A stretch of 42,625 nt of DNA, taken from positions 1 through 42,625 of the forward strand of contig BAXC01000033.1 of NCBI GenBank assembly GCA_001310375.1, read 5' to 3'. Position 1 is the first letter of the stretch, and every line of letters begins with the position of its first letter. The position numbers and the translations under genes were made by a program. The notes below the pieces were generated by a model. The model ran no database searches. It saw nothing but the letters and a program-made list of their open reading frames with translations, and was not told the DNA's origin. This DNA comes from Bacillus sp. JCM 19041. Lineage in GTDB: Bacteria; Bacillota; Bacilli; Bacillales; Bacillaceae_D. Below are positions 17,615-27,369 of this stretch, piece after piece.

Positions 17615-18581
17615 TCGCTTTTCTCTCCATTCTTTTCTGCATTTCCGACTTCTTCTCCTGTAAGTGTCAAAAAGACTTCATCTAAGCTCGGCTGGCCAAG
17701 CGAAAATGTGCTGACGGCAATCTGTTCATCAGCAATTTCCCAAGTGCCGCCGCAGCGAGCGTTGGATCAGTCATTTGTGCGGTTAATGAAGCAGCGTCTT
17801 TTGCCGGATGGATGGCGATATTGCCACTCTCCTCCAAAACTCGGAGCGCTTTCTCCCGAACACTTTCGTCTTGTAACGTAATATGCAATGTATTTGTCCC
17901 GACCGATGCTTTCAACTCGCTACTTGTGCCTTCAGCAATGATTTTCCCGTGGTTGATTACAGCGATGCGGTCCGCAAGCTGGTCAGCCTCCTCTAAGTAT
18001 TGAGTAGTGAGTAGCACCGTCGTTCCTGCGTTTACAAGCGTTCTGACAATGTCCCACACTTGGTTGCGGCTGCGCGGGTCAAGTCCTGTTGTTGGCTCGT
18101 CGAGAAAAAGCAGTTCAGGCGTCACGACGATGCTAGCCGCTATATCAATCCGACGTCTCATCCCGCCAGAGTAATTTTTCACTTGCTTTGTTGCAGCTTC
18201 TTCTAAGTTAAACGCATGCAGCAACTCTTCCGCTCGGGCTTTTGCTTGTTTCCGTTTATAACCCATAAGCCTTCCAATCATCGTTAAGTTTTCAATCCCA
18301 GTTAAATCCTCATCTATCGATGCATATTGCCCCGTTAAGCTAATACGGCTTCGAACAGCATCCGTTTCTTTGGCGAGGTCATGCCCAAAGATTTTCGCCT
18401 CGCCCCCATCTGGTTTTAGCAATGTCGCGAGCATGCGAATCGTTGTTGTTTTCCCAGCACCATTTGGTCCTAAGAAGCCATAAACGGTTCCTTTCTCTAC
18501 CGATAAATCAACACCATCAACTGCTCGATGATCTCCAAATACTTTCACAAGCCCTTTTGCTTCAATCGCTTTTTCGTTCAT
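17611..18581 (-). CDS. ABC-2 exporter ATPase (DrrA-like), one frame break near 17740
   Basis: Cytoplasmic ATPase with Walker [10 protein letters not shown], signature YSGGMRRR, Walker [14 protein letters not shown] and a DrrA-type C-terminal extension. ATG 18581 is chosen for GAGGAGG nine bases upstream. The plain frame ends at 17682 with an odd tail. Restoring one base at the CCC near 17740 gives [20 protein letters not shown] and [10 protein letters not shown], the usual family end, with TGA at 17611 overlapping the permease ATG. 971 nt is 3n+2, so 323 aa after repair. Confidence 0.88.
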
Positions 18582-18618
18582 ATCCAGCCTCCTCATTTTG
18601 CCAACCCTATTCATCTAT

Positions 18619-19440
18619 TCATTGAAATGCAGTTTTATGTTCCACTACCCAATCTGAGAACGAGCGCGCAGGTCGCCCAATCACTTGCTCCACTGTAGGA
18701 AGAATCATACTTCCTTCTTTAGGCGGATTTTTTCCCATTAAAACAAAGAATTCGATGTCCTCATGCCCATATCCTTGTGCTTCCCAATTTAACCTCGCTT
18801 CTTGTTCAGTCATTTCCTTGAAAGCAATTGGTTTCCCCAAAACCTCACTAATCGTTTGAACTGCTTCTCTGCGCGACAATGCTTCTTTACCAGTCAACAG
18901 ATAGCTCCTCTCATGATGCCCGTCTTCCATTAATGCTGCGACAGCGACGGCGGCGATATCACCCTCATGAATTCTGCTGCTCCGCGCATCCCCAAATGGC
19001 TCTCGGACAATCCCGTCGTTTCGGATTGAATCTTGCCAATCAAGAAGAGCATTTGCCATGAATTCGCCAGGCTTTAGTAAAGTCCATTGCATTTTGCTCG
19101 TTTTTAATTTTTGTTCAACTGCCCCTTCCTCATAACCAACTAACACAGCAACATGTTTGACGCCAGCCTCTTCAGCTAGTTTGATCACTTCTGGGTCTGT
19201 ATTCAAATCGGCATTCTGCTCATCACTCGAGCTCAATAAAAAGAGCCCATCCGCATGATCAAGGAGTCCAGCTAACGTTTCAGGCTTATTTAAATCACCT
19301 TTCACTAATTTAACTGACTCTGGCAAATTTGCTTTCTCCGGATTGCGGGAAAGCGCTCGAACATTTACTTCTTTTGCTACAAGCTGATTAACGACATGCC
19401 TTCCGACAGTCCCTGTTGCTCCTGCGACTACAATGATCAC
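18619..19440 (-). CDS. NmrA-like NAD(P)-binding oxidoreductase
   Basis: 273-aa atypical short-chain dehydrogenase. GTG 19440 follows GAAGGAGTG and opens VIIVVAGATGTVGRHVV, the glycine-rich NAD(P) site. The open frame extends to 19620, but that part is the regulator gene in another frame. The family (NmrA/QOR2-like) includes NADPH-sensing and quinone-reducing enzymes. It begins 5 nt after the WYL regulator stop, so the regulator and enzyme form one operon. Confidence 0.83.
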   Translation of the reverse strand: MIIVVAGATGTVGRHVVNQLVAKEVNVRALSRNPEKANLPESVKLVKGDLNKPETLAGLLDHADGLFLLSSSDEQNADLNTDPEVIKLAEEAGVKHVAVLVGYEEGAVEQKLKTSKMQWTLLKPGEFMANALLDWQDSIRNDGIVREPFGDARSSRIHEGDIAAVAVAALMEDGHHERSYLLTGKEALSRREAVQTISEVLGKPIAFKEMTEQEARLNWEAQGYGHEDIEFFVLMGKNPPKEGSMILPTVEQVIGRPARSFSDWVVEHKTAFQ

Positions 19441-19445
19441 TTGAC

Positions 19446-20332
19446 TCACTCCTTCATATAAATTTGTTGAACTGCCACTACCTCCTGCATCACTTTTTCC
19501 CGTAATTCCTTTGGATGAACAACTTCGACCACTGCGCCATAACTGAGCACAACCGCGATGGCGTAACCCCAAGTATAAAAGAGAGTGTCTACAATGATGT
19601 TCTCTCCATCTTGAGTCCACTCTTCTTGGAACTGTTCTGAAACTCTCTGCTTTGCGGATGCATCAAACCGTAACAGAGCATGAATCTCTTCGTTTTCCTC
19701 GTAAACATGTTTTAGTGCTACTGTGCTTGGCACAAACGTCTCCTCAAGCAGTTCGAGGTTTTTCATTCTCGATACACGGAATGTGCGCATAGATAATCGC
19801 TGTAAACAATAGCACTCCACATACCAAACGCCCTTTTCCCACAACAAATGCAACGGCTCCACTTTTCGGAATGATTCATGGCTTAGAGCATCTGTATAAG
19901 AAAATTCAACTCGCTTCTTCTGTTGGACCGCTTGCAATACGTTCCTTATGACGCCCCTTTCTTCTTCAGATGCCCCGATTTCCATGACCACTTTTTTCTG
20001 CATTTCCTCGCTCTTAAGCGCTGGCTGCAGTGCACCCAACTTATTCGCAAGTCCACCACCAAAGGCTGTATCCAACCTTTTAACAGGGAATAAATAAGCA
20101 ACAAGTCGTCAAGAGAGAAGGTTTGTTTTGTTAAAAAGAAGCCGTTCATCAATTCAAAACCGCCATCCGCGCCAGAAAATGAGGCGACCGGGACACCTGC
20201 CTGATTAATTAATTCAATATCACGATAAATCGTACGGATCGACACTTCAAAACGAGCTGCTAAATCAGTGGCTGTTACTCTTCTTTTCGTCAACAGTTCC
20301 ATCGTTATGCCAAGCAACCGGGCTAATTTCAT
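19446..20332 (-). CDS. YafY-type HTH + WYL transcriptional regulator, one frame break near 20080
   Basis: The N-terminal DeoR-type helix-turn-helix (TATDLAARFEVSIRTIYRDI, residues about 20-40) is followed by a WYL domain (FSYTDALSHE, WEKGVWYVECYC) and a C-terminal WCX extension. ATG 20332 has AGGCGAGG nearby. At 20078-20081 one A of the coding AAAA run is missing. Repair gives LLKRLDTAFGGG, and 3n+2 becomes 295 aa. WYL regulators often sense small ligands and control an adjacent oxidoreductase, here the NmrA-like gene. Confidence 0.83.
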
Positions 20333-20379
20333 GTGAGCCTCGCCTCCTTTTCCCTCGACTTTCTAAAGTATAGCGCAGC

Positions 20380-20406
20380 AATCCTGACATCTAGTGTGTC
20401 AGGATT
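20380..20406. promoter_or_regulatory. Inverted repeat upstream of the WYL regulator
   Basis: AATCCTGACA (20380-20389) and TGTCAGGATT (20397-20406) form a 10-bp dyad with a 7-nt spacer. It lies just upstream of a TATACT -10-like hexamer (minus strand). The position suits an autoregulatory operator for the regulator at 19446. A terminator for the VOC gene ending at 20424 is the alternative, but no T-run follows. Confidence 0.5.
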
Positions 20407-20423
20407 CGTTTATAATTAAATGA

Positions 20424-20761
20424 TTAACAAAGAACTTCAACAACAAACCCACCAGGTGCCTTCACATAAAATGTATACCCATGCGCGTGTTGCGGAGGAC
20501 CCACTTTAAACCCATCTTGTTTCAACCGAAGATTAAGTTCATTCACTTTCAATTCATTTTCTTGCATAAATCCAATATGGAATGTTTGCGGGTAGTTCAC
20601 GTTTTTCCGTTCATTAACGTCAAAACCAAACCATCCTCATCCATTAAAGCGGCAAACCCGTCACTCCTACTCCCAATGCACTCAAGCCCAAAATACGTTT
20701 CCAAAAAAGCACGCGCAGCTATGACATCATCGACCGTTAAGTTCAAGTGATTTAATTTCAA
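20424..20761 (-). CDS. VOC/glyoxalase-fold protein, one frame break near 20604
   Basis: Short vicinal-oxygen-chelate protein. The start is TTG 20761 inside AGAGGTGAAGAGG, giving LKLNHLNLTVDDV, the usual VOC opening with a metal-ligand His. The frame stops after LVLTLMNGKT. Restoring one A in the coding AAAAA run gives NVNYPQTFHIGFMQ and ends APGGFVVEVLC, the expected C-terminal Glu-containing strand. 338 nt plus one gives 112 aa. Probable small-molecule lyase or resistance-type enzyme; substrate unknown. Confidence 0.75.
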
Positions 20762-21458
20762 CCTCTTCACCTCTTTCTCTTGACTCTTTTCATTGTACGA
20801 CTCTCATGCAAGTTCTAAAGTCAAATGAATTCAGTAAAGATAAAGGCTAGCTTTTTACATTGAAAGGTTGTACATGAACTTTAATGTTTTTCTTGAATAT
20901 GGTATAAAGCTCATCATTCCATTTTTAATCTCTAATGCAGCAATTTAACTACATACGGCTATGATTCTTATAAGAGCAACTACTTTCTTTCTCTTCGCTT
21001 TTTCTGATCTCTTTTTAAGATTAGTATGTGACGTTACGTCGTTCGCAACAATTATTTTTTACGATTATTCCTCTTTACTCAGTTATTACTATCGGCTATC
21101 ACTTAAAGAGTGATTTCCCCGCTTCCTCTAACCTTTCAACTCTCATTAGAAAGGACCCTTCTCTGTCGAATAATAATAAGAATTGATAAAAAAAACACAG
21201 AATGCACGTATGATCATTTAGAAGAGGATGATAAACAGTAACGGGGAACGAATATACTAATAAATAATAGACTCTTTTCGATCGTATTGCGTTAAAGAAT
21301 GGCTTATAGCCCGAAAAGAGCTGCTTTAGAATATGCTTAATTGCAACAATTACCCTGGAGCAAACATCATTAACGCAGCGAGCAGCTCGTCCAAGCAGGG
21401 GGTACTTTCGATAATTAACTACTTATTTCTAATTTCCTCATTGTTTACCTCATTAAAA
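20762..21458. other. Gene-poor 0.7-kb region
   Basis: No convincing coding frame was found on either strand. One notable structure: CTCTTTTCG (21272-21280) pairs with CGAAAAGAG (21312-21320), enclosing the small hairpin GGCTTATAGCC (21301-21311). This could be an unrecognised structured RNA or decayed DNA. The rest is AT-rich with short stop-filled frames. Confidence 0.5.
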
Positions 21459-21495
21459 AACACGCCCCCTATCATCTTTGATTAGGAGACGTGTT
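21459..21495 (-). terminator. Rho-independent terminator, minus strand
   Basis: AACACG-CCCCTA (21459-21471) pairs with TAGGAG-CGTGTT (21483-21495). On the minus strand the stem is followed by TTTTTT. It presumably ends the transcript of the two LSm-like genes (21731-22248) and any small reading frame between them and this point. Confidence 0.7.
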
Positions 21496-21730
21496 GAATG
21501 CAATGGCGGGAACGAACAGGCATATCGTCCTTGCTTAGATGTTGAGTACATGTGCGCTTGTCATCATTGCTACCTTCAAATTTTGCAGCAAATGCTTCTA
21601 TACAAGGTGTAAACAATAGATCATCGACTATACGAGATATAATTAGAATTCTCCATTAGTTGCCCACTCTTCCGCAGTTATTATTTAAGAACACGTCAGA
21701 AGATAGTATAGCCCACATCTTGACTAAAAT

Positions 21731-21943
21731 CTAAACCAAATTCTCGATAAAACGTACATGTTTAACAGCATTGACGGCAATATTTTCTTGGTTGCCTGTA
21801 CCATAACCATTCACTGAAACAATGACGATCAAGCCTGCCGTTACTCTTAGGAGGATGCCCTCAAAGAGATCGTTACTTGTCGCCACTTCTACACTCTGGC
21901 CAATTCGAGTTTGTAATTCATTTGTAAACAAGTTTTCAAACAA
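21731..21943 (-). CDS. Small LSm-like (DUF2642-type) protein
   Basis: 70 aa from TTG 21943, behind GGGGGAT. The sequence (QTRIGQSVEVATSNDLFEGI, then LRVTAGLIVIVSV) has the alternating beta-strand pattern of an LSm/SH3-like barrel, as in DUF2642-type proteins found in several Bacillus spore-coat proteins. The family call is by resemblance only. It lies 12 nt behind a second protein of the same type, so they form a pair. Possible spore-surface role, inferred. Confidence 0.55.
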   Translation of the reverse strand: MFENLFTNELQTRIGQSVEVATSNDLFEGILLRVTAGLIVIVSVNGYGTGNQENIAVNAVKHVRFIENLV

Positions 21944-21955
21944 TTCTATCCCCCT

Positions 21956-22248
21956 TTACTGTCCGCTTACCGATTCAATTTCTTCGATCGGCACAAGCAC
22001 TTGAGAACCTGTATCTTCAATAATAATAATATAATCTTCCTGGACTGCTAATAGCGTCCCGCTGACTACCCCAAATGCGTTGGTTACTTGCACTTGGTCG
22101 CCTACTAATTCAAGTAGAGCATCCTAATAGTTCCTGTCCCATTAGGCGGGGGGGTTGTTCCGGGCGATCGTTTCGACAACCTTAATTCCAATAACAAGGT
22201 TAACAATTGAATAGTAGCTGATACTTCTGTGTCTGTGTTGGCCATCAT
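21956..22248 (-). CDS. LSm-like small protein with CotX-like N-terminus, one frame break near 22123
   Basis: ATG 22248 follows AAAGGAG. The N-terminus, NTDTEVSATIQLLTLLLEL, resembles the T-D-T-Q-A-A-V-S-x-Q-x-x-x-x hydrophobic repeat of CotX-type spore crust proteins. After a Pro-rich linker the frame breaks at the CC near 22123. Restoring one base gives DALLELVGDQVQVTNAFGVV, then GTLLAVQEDYIIIIEDTG, an LSm-like barrel related to the downstream protein. 293 nt plus one gives 97 aa. A spore surface protein is the favoured guess. Confidence 0.55.
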
Positions 22249-22269
22249 TTTCACACTCCTTTCTGTTAA

Positions 22270-22296
22270 TATCTAATGCAGAATTTCTGATCTTGT
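22270..22296 (-). promoter_or_regulatory. Possible sigma-K-like promoter
   Basis: On the minus strand AC (22295-22296) is followed, after 16 nt, by CATTAGATA (22270-22278). This is close to the mother-cell sigma-K pattern AC-N16/17-CATANNNTA. It would start transcription only a few bases before the Shine-Dalgarno site, so the call is weak. Confidence 0.25.
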
Positions 22297-22480
22297 ATAG
22301 GATAAGCTCCTATTTTTGAACCTAATTAATCAAAATTCCATACAAACCTAAGCTGCTTTATGCTGCATTCCTAAAGAACATGACTCATAGAATAGTTCTT
22401 AGTACTGTCTAAACCAACTTTATAAATAGTAAAGGATAACAATCAAAAATTCGGATGAAATCACATTAGGGGGAAATAAC

Positions 22481-23757
22481 ATGAACGAGATCACCGTTTT
22501 TCTTTTTGACTATTCGAACGGGCAAACATTACAAAAAGCCTTATATTCCTTGATCTCCCTGAAGCACCGCATCAAGACGGTTTATCTTCTTAACCCCCCC
22601 ACTCCTTTTGAGCCAAAGGCAATTACTGATCATGTTCAAGCTATTTTTGTTCCAAAGAAGAAACTGTCCGATACACTAAATGCCCTTTTGCAAAGGTGTG
22701 ACAGTACGTATGCTCTCTTTCTTCAAAATAACGACACTCTTTCTCAAAGTATACGATCGAAAGATTTAACACTCTCCGCATCTCAATCTGTTATGACGAT
22801 TAACTTGCAAACCGGAAACCATTTTATGCAGTATCCTTTTTTTACGAAAACAGCACTTTTTCAAAAAAAAAATTACTGGACATCACGCAATTACCCTTTC
22901 CAGAAGCCCTGTTTCCAGCCTGGCTCCAGACAGTGGAAAAAGACCTTATATTGCAAGCAAAACAGGAATTCATCAAGCGCCCAAGGACAAAGAGCTCAAA
23001 AAGCCAGCGTGAAAAAGATCAATTCCTTAAGAAATATGAACATACGAAAGCAGATTTGACTTCGCCATCCCTTGCCATCATCATGTCAACCTATAATATG
23101 GCAGATTACATTGAAACCGCCATTGCTTCTTGTTTTCTTCAGCAAACTCAGCCTGACCAGGTATTGGTTATTGATGATGGATCAGAAGATGACTCATATA
23201 AAAAGATGCTGAAATGGAAAGAACAGGAGAGGGTAACATTACTCCGCAAAAAGAATAGTGGCAAAGCAAGAGCTTTAAATGAACTTTTGCCTTACGTCAC
23301 GGCGGACTTTGTAATGGAAGTAGACGCAGATGACTGGCTTGACCCAGATGCGCTTTTCCTTATTAAGAAAAAATTGCAGCGCCTCCCAAAAGATGTTTCG
23401 GTCTTGTACGGAAATTTTAGAAAGTGGAAACAGCAGCCAACGGACGGCTTGATGTATAAAGGAATCGCAAAAGGAAAGACGGTAAAAACAGAAAGGGAAT
23501 TGGCATCTTACCGATTTCCACTTGGCCCAAGAGTCTATCGTACAGCTGCTTTAAAGAGGGTAGGTGGGTTCCCCTTGTCTCCTTTTGAAAATGGCCGCTT
23601 ATATGAGGACGTTAGCGTATTAATCAACTTAATCAAACAGTCAAAAATTTCATATGATGATTTCACCGTCTACAATATCCGCGAACATACCGATAGCATC
23701 ACGCGAAAAAACCGCCATAAATGGAAAGAGTTTAAACCATTTTTAAAGTATGATTGA
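22481..23757 (+). CDS. GT2-type glycosyltransferase with N-terminal extension, break at A10 tract
   Basis: GT-A fold family 2 transferase of 425 aa after repair. The catalytic domain starts at about residue 205 with LAIIMSTYNMADYIETAIAS, then VIDDGSEDDS, the metal-binding VDADDW and, near the end, LYEDVSV. The first 200 residues are a poorly conserved domain beginning MNEITVFLFDYSNG. ATG 22481 has AGGGGGAAATAAC upstream. At 22863-22872 a run of ten A's breaks the frame. Eleven would restore it, and 1277 nt is 3n+2. It opens the plus-strand part of the glycan cluster and is followed by a terminator at 23801. Confidence 0.82.
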
Positions 23758-23800
23758 CTTTCTTACTCCATAGCAGCGTTGAACCTTCATTACCATTTAA

Positions 23801-23829
23801 GCCCTTTTTCTCATGCAAAAAGGGTTTTC
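23801..23829 (+). terminator. Rho-independent terminator behind the first glycosyltransferase
   Basis: CCCTTTTT (23802-23809) and AAAAAGGG (23817-23824) form an 8-bp stem followed by TTTT. It lies 45 nt after the glycosyltransferase stop. Confidence 0.75.
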
Positions 23830-23971
23830 GATGCAACGAAGATGCGCATTGTCCTGATCATAACTAGATACAGGCCCCATTCCATTCCCTAAGCGGACAA
23901 ACGCCGTTTCGATTTAAACGTCACGTAATATGATGCAGGGAAAAAGATAAATGGAGAGGAGCTAAAACCAG

Positions 23972-25311
23972 TTGTATTCATATGGAAATCTGGGTGACCC
24001 TGTTCACACAAAAGTTGGCGTTATTGGTTTAGGATTTGTAGGCCTTCCGCTTGCACTATTGTTTGTGAAAAAGGGGTATCACGTTACGGGAATTGATATT
24101 GACAAGAATAAGATAGCCGATTTGGAAAAGGGATCAAGCTATATTCCTGATATTGAAAATTCCGAACTAAAACAAGCTTTGGCTGCAAATACGTTAACGT
24201 TTGCAGACCATTATGACGGCATCAAATCTTGTCATATTATTGTCATTTGCGTGCCTACGCCATTAACGAGCGACTTAAAACCTGACTTGAGCCACTTAAA
24301 GAAAGTAAGCGAAGAGCTTTATCCTAGGCTTCAAGAAAAACAACTTGTCATCGTGGAAAGTTCTACTTACCCTGGGACAACACGGGATGTCATTCAACCA
24401 ATACTAGAAAAAAGTAACTTGCGCGTTGGAAAAGAGATTCACTTGTCCTACTCCCCGGAACGCATTGACCCGGGCAATAAAACATTAAAAATTGAACAAA
24501 TCCCTAAAATTGTAAGTGGGATCTCGCAGAACTGTCTTTCGTTTATTTCCGGCTTTTACAACCATGTTTTTGACACAATCGTTCCTACCTCATCAGTAGA
24601 GGTTGCCGAACTTGCTAAACTTTTGGAAAATAGCTACCGTTTTATCAATATCTCCTTCATTAATGAGATGGCGATGCTTTGTGATAAGATGGACGTTAAT
24701 TTATGGGAAACCATTGCCGCTGCCAGTTCAAAGCCATATGGGTTTCAACCTTTTTATCCCGGCCCCGGCATTGGCGGGCACTGCATTCCAATTGACCCTT
24801 TGTACCTGTATTGGGCAGGAAAACAACGCGAGTTCCATAATCAGTTTCTATGGTTATCTAAACAAACAAATGACAGAATGGTCGACTACGTAATAAAACA
24901 AATTAAAGAAAAACGTCGAAAAAAAAGACAAAAATAACAGAATCTACTATTCTGTTATGCGGTATGTCTTATAAGAAAGATTTAAATGATGTAAGAAGTT
25001 CCCCCTCTGTAGAAATTATGCGTACTTTGCTAAAACTAGGCGCTAAGGTTACCTATCATGACCCGCATGTGCCAAAGCTCGCAATCGATCAACAGACCCA
25101 TCACTCTCTCACTCTCTCAACTGGCATATTAAAAGAAGCAGATATCGTAGTCATTTTGACTGACCATTCCCTTTTGCCTATTAAAGAAATCATGGAACAT
25201 ACTAAATTGGTATATGACACTAAAAATGTGACAAAAGACTTTGTAGGAAAAGCTGAAGTGATCGTATTAGGAGGAAAAAGGCGTTACTCCGCGGAAGACA
25301 CACAAGAATGA
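23972..25311 (+). CDS. UDP-N-acetylhexosamine 6-dehydrogenase (WbpA/TviB type), one frame break near 24925
   Basis: Oxidises the C6 hydroxyl of a UDP-HexNAc to the uronate with two NAD+. TTG 23972 follows GAGAGGAGC. Domains in order: an NAD-binding Rossmann domain (VGVIGLGFVGLPLALLF), a middle domain with LSYSPERIDPGN, the catalytic Cys in GPGIGGHCIPIDP, and a C-terminal sugar-binding domain (GMSYKKDLNDVRSSP). The frame breaks in the A-rich stretch 24916-24935. Repair gives KITESTILLCGMSYKKDL, and 1340 nt is 3n+2 (446 aa). Resemblance is to UDP-GlcNAc/ManNAc dehydrogenases rather than UDP-glucose dehydrogenases. Its stop overlaps the next ATG (ATGA). Confidence 0.87.
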
Positions 25312-26012
25312 TTTCTATCATCACTTGTACTAACAGAAGCGATAAAATGATGAGGATCTTCGAGAACTATGAAAGCCAAACGTTAAAAAACAAAGAATTA
25401 ATCATTATTTTAAACAACGATAGCATGGATATTTCCACTTGGAGGGCACAAGCGGAACAATATGGGGGCGTCTCTGTTTTTCAAATGCCTGAGAGAAAGA
25501 CTGTGAGTGAATGCAAAAACTTTGCCGTCGCGAAAACGTCTTACGACTATATTGCAAAATTTGACGACGATGATTACTACAGTCCTACCTATTTAGAATC
25601 TACCTGGTCAGCCTTTACTCAATATAAGCGGGCAGATATCGTAGGGAAAAGCAGCGTGTATTATTATTTCCAAATAAGCAATTGCCTTGGCTTATTTCCT
25701 TCTTCTTGCGAAAACACTTTTACCGAACAAGTCGTCGATTCAACTTTAGCATTTAAAAAAACGATTTTTAACACCGTACAATTCACAAAAATGAAGATGG
25801 GTTCTGATAAAAAATTTCAAAGAGATTGCAGAGCAAAGGGGTTTCATATCTATTCCACTGACCGGTACAACCATGCGGTTATCAGAAGCGGAAAACCGAA
25901 CCTTCACACATGGAAAATAAGTGACGAGCATTTGAAGAAGAAGTGTATAAATCATGTTTATACGGAGGATTACGAGTCATTAGTTAACGCCCAGGAGGAT
26001 AGGCTATTCTAG
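25308..26012 (+). CDS. GT2-type glycosyltransferase
   Basis: Intact 234-aa GT-A glycosyltransferase, translationally coupled to the dehydrogenase by a 4-nt overlap. It opens MISIITCTNRSDKMMRIFEN with nucleotide-binding ILNNDS, and KFDDDDYY holds the metal-binding Asp cluster. No membrane helix, so it is cytoplasmic or peripheral. It probably adds a sugar made by the adjacent dehydrogenase route. Acceptor unknown. Confidence 0.82.
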   Translation: MISIITCTNRSDKMMRIFENYESQTLKNKELIIILNNDSMDISTWRAQAEQYGGVSVFQMPERKTVSECKNFAVAKTSYDYIAKFDDDDYYSPTYLESTWSAFTQYKRADIVGKSSVYYYFQISNCLGLFPSSCENTFTEQVVDSTLAFKKTIFNTVQFTKMKMGSDKKFQRDCRAKGFHIYSTDRYNHAVIRSGKPNLHTWKISDEHLKKKCINHVYTEDYESLVNAQEDRLF

Positions 26013-26104
26013 GCCAGGCTAATAGTTTTAAAAATGATAAAGGCTGGGTATTTACAGGTGTTACTAGAACCGCGCCTAACGTGGTTGACCGCACGATTTC
26101 CTAT

Positions 26105-26133
26105 AGGGGAAACCGTTCGGTTTGCCCCTTTTT
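26105..26133 (+). terminator. Rho-independent terminator closing the plus-strand glycan operon
   Basis: AGGGGAAACC (26105-26114) pairs with GGTTTGCCCCT, followed by a T-run ending at 26133. It lies about 90 nt after the glycosyltransferase stop, between convergent transcripts. Confidence 0.8.
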
Positions 26134-26211
26134 GTGTGGCTCGTGTCTTGCACAATTTGTCTCCGTTATTTGGTGAAATGACTATACATAAAAGGCAATT
26201 AGCCTCGTTAT

Positions 26212-27194
26212 TCATGGAGAATGGATATACTTGCTTTGGATAAGACTTCTTTCCACATGCTCAAGCATGCTGCTTTTGGGAGTTCGCTCACTTTTACCGT
26301 AACGATAAAAAAACGTTTCCCAATCAGTTTTGCATGTTTCCAATGTCCAGTGATCAATAATGGTTTTCCGTATTTTTTCAGAAAACCCGCTCCTTTTTTC
26401 AGGGCTATCGATTAAGCTCTTCACGCCGCTTTTAAACGAACGAACATTCCTTGGAACAATCAAACCGTTTTCGTTGTGCATAATTAGTTCTGGAACAATT
26501 CCCACACAAGTGGAAATGATCGGGATTCCACAAGCTGCAGCCTCCAACACAGGCAAAGGAATATGTTCGGACTCACTCGAGCAGATGAAACAATCCAATC
26601 CTTGATAAAATTCTACCATCTCTTCTCGGGGCACTTTGCTTCGTATGTTCGTATCGTCATGTCAACATCTACATCCTTCAAAGCTGCCACTACAAGATCA
26701 TATCCTTTTAACTCTCGATACTCTTTTTGATCAATTCTCCCAACCCACCCCACCTTAAATCGATCGTTTTCTTTCTTTCTATGTGGAGGTTTAAATAGTT
26801 GTTCATTTATGCCTACCTTCGTTTTTGCAATCGAAATGTAAGGTTTTAACTTTGTTTGGATTTCATCAGAAGCTGTATTGACACCGCGAAATGACTTTAA
26901 AAAGCCAATAAAATCGGTTTTGTCCGTTTCCTTCCCCGTGTGATTATCGATAATTCGAATAGATGTAATCCCCGTCGCCATTTTGTTATAAGGGATACCT
27001 GTTTGTCGATTCATTTTTTTGGCGATGTTAATGGACATTGGGTAGATCAAATCATAGCGTGCTTTGTCTCCTGCCTTCACCTGATTCACATACTTGAGTT
27101 CCAACTGGATGTGTGCAAATTCACAGGAAAGGAGATCCTTTGCGCGATAGTCAAAGGCCCAACCTGGTCCGCCTGCAACTAAAAGAACCTTCAT
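26212..27194 (-). CDS. GT4-type (GT-B fold) glycosyltransferase, one frame break near 26629
   Basis: The start is ATG 27194 with AAAGGTTGG upstream; the open frame to 27284 is not used. The N-terminal Rossmann-like domain is MKVLLVAGGPGWAFDYRAKD. The acceptor-to-donor hinge is FKVGWVGRIDQKEYRELKGY, and the donor-site E-x7-E-type region is SESEHIPLPVLEAAACGIPI. A missing G in GGGG (26628-26631) splits it. Repair joins EAKVPREEMVEFYQGLDCF, and 983 nt is 3n+2 (327 aa). Its N-terminal layout parallels the large glycosyltransferase at 28074, suggesting duplication. Confidence 0.8.
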
Positions 27195-27369
27195 AATATA
27201 CCAACCTTTCAAACCGCATTTTGATATACAAACCCACCCTTGTGCCACAAGATGGAACTGAGCGGTTAATGAGATCAGGCACACTCGTCATTTATTTTCA
27301 TGCTCTGTTTTTCAAGAGAAAATCATGCTTTGTCAGCGGAAAGTAATAAAACAGAGCAATAGAATCGAC

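Noticed and set aside
22386-22394. CATAGAATA resembling a sigma-K -10 box upstream of the glycosyltransferase at 22481
   Set aside because: No AC-type -35 is present at the required 16-17 nt spacing.
26009-26243. Short frames on both strands between the convergent glycan operons
   Set aside because: They span the terminator at 26105-26133 and show no protein-like composition.
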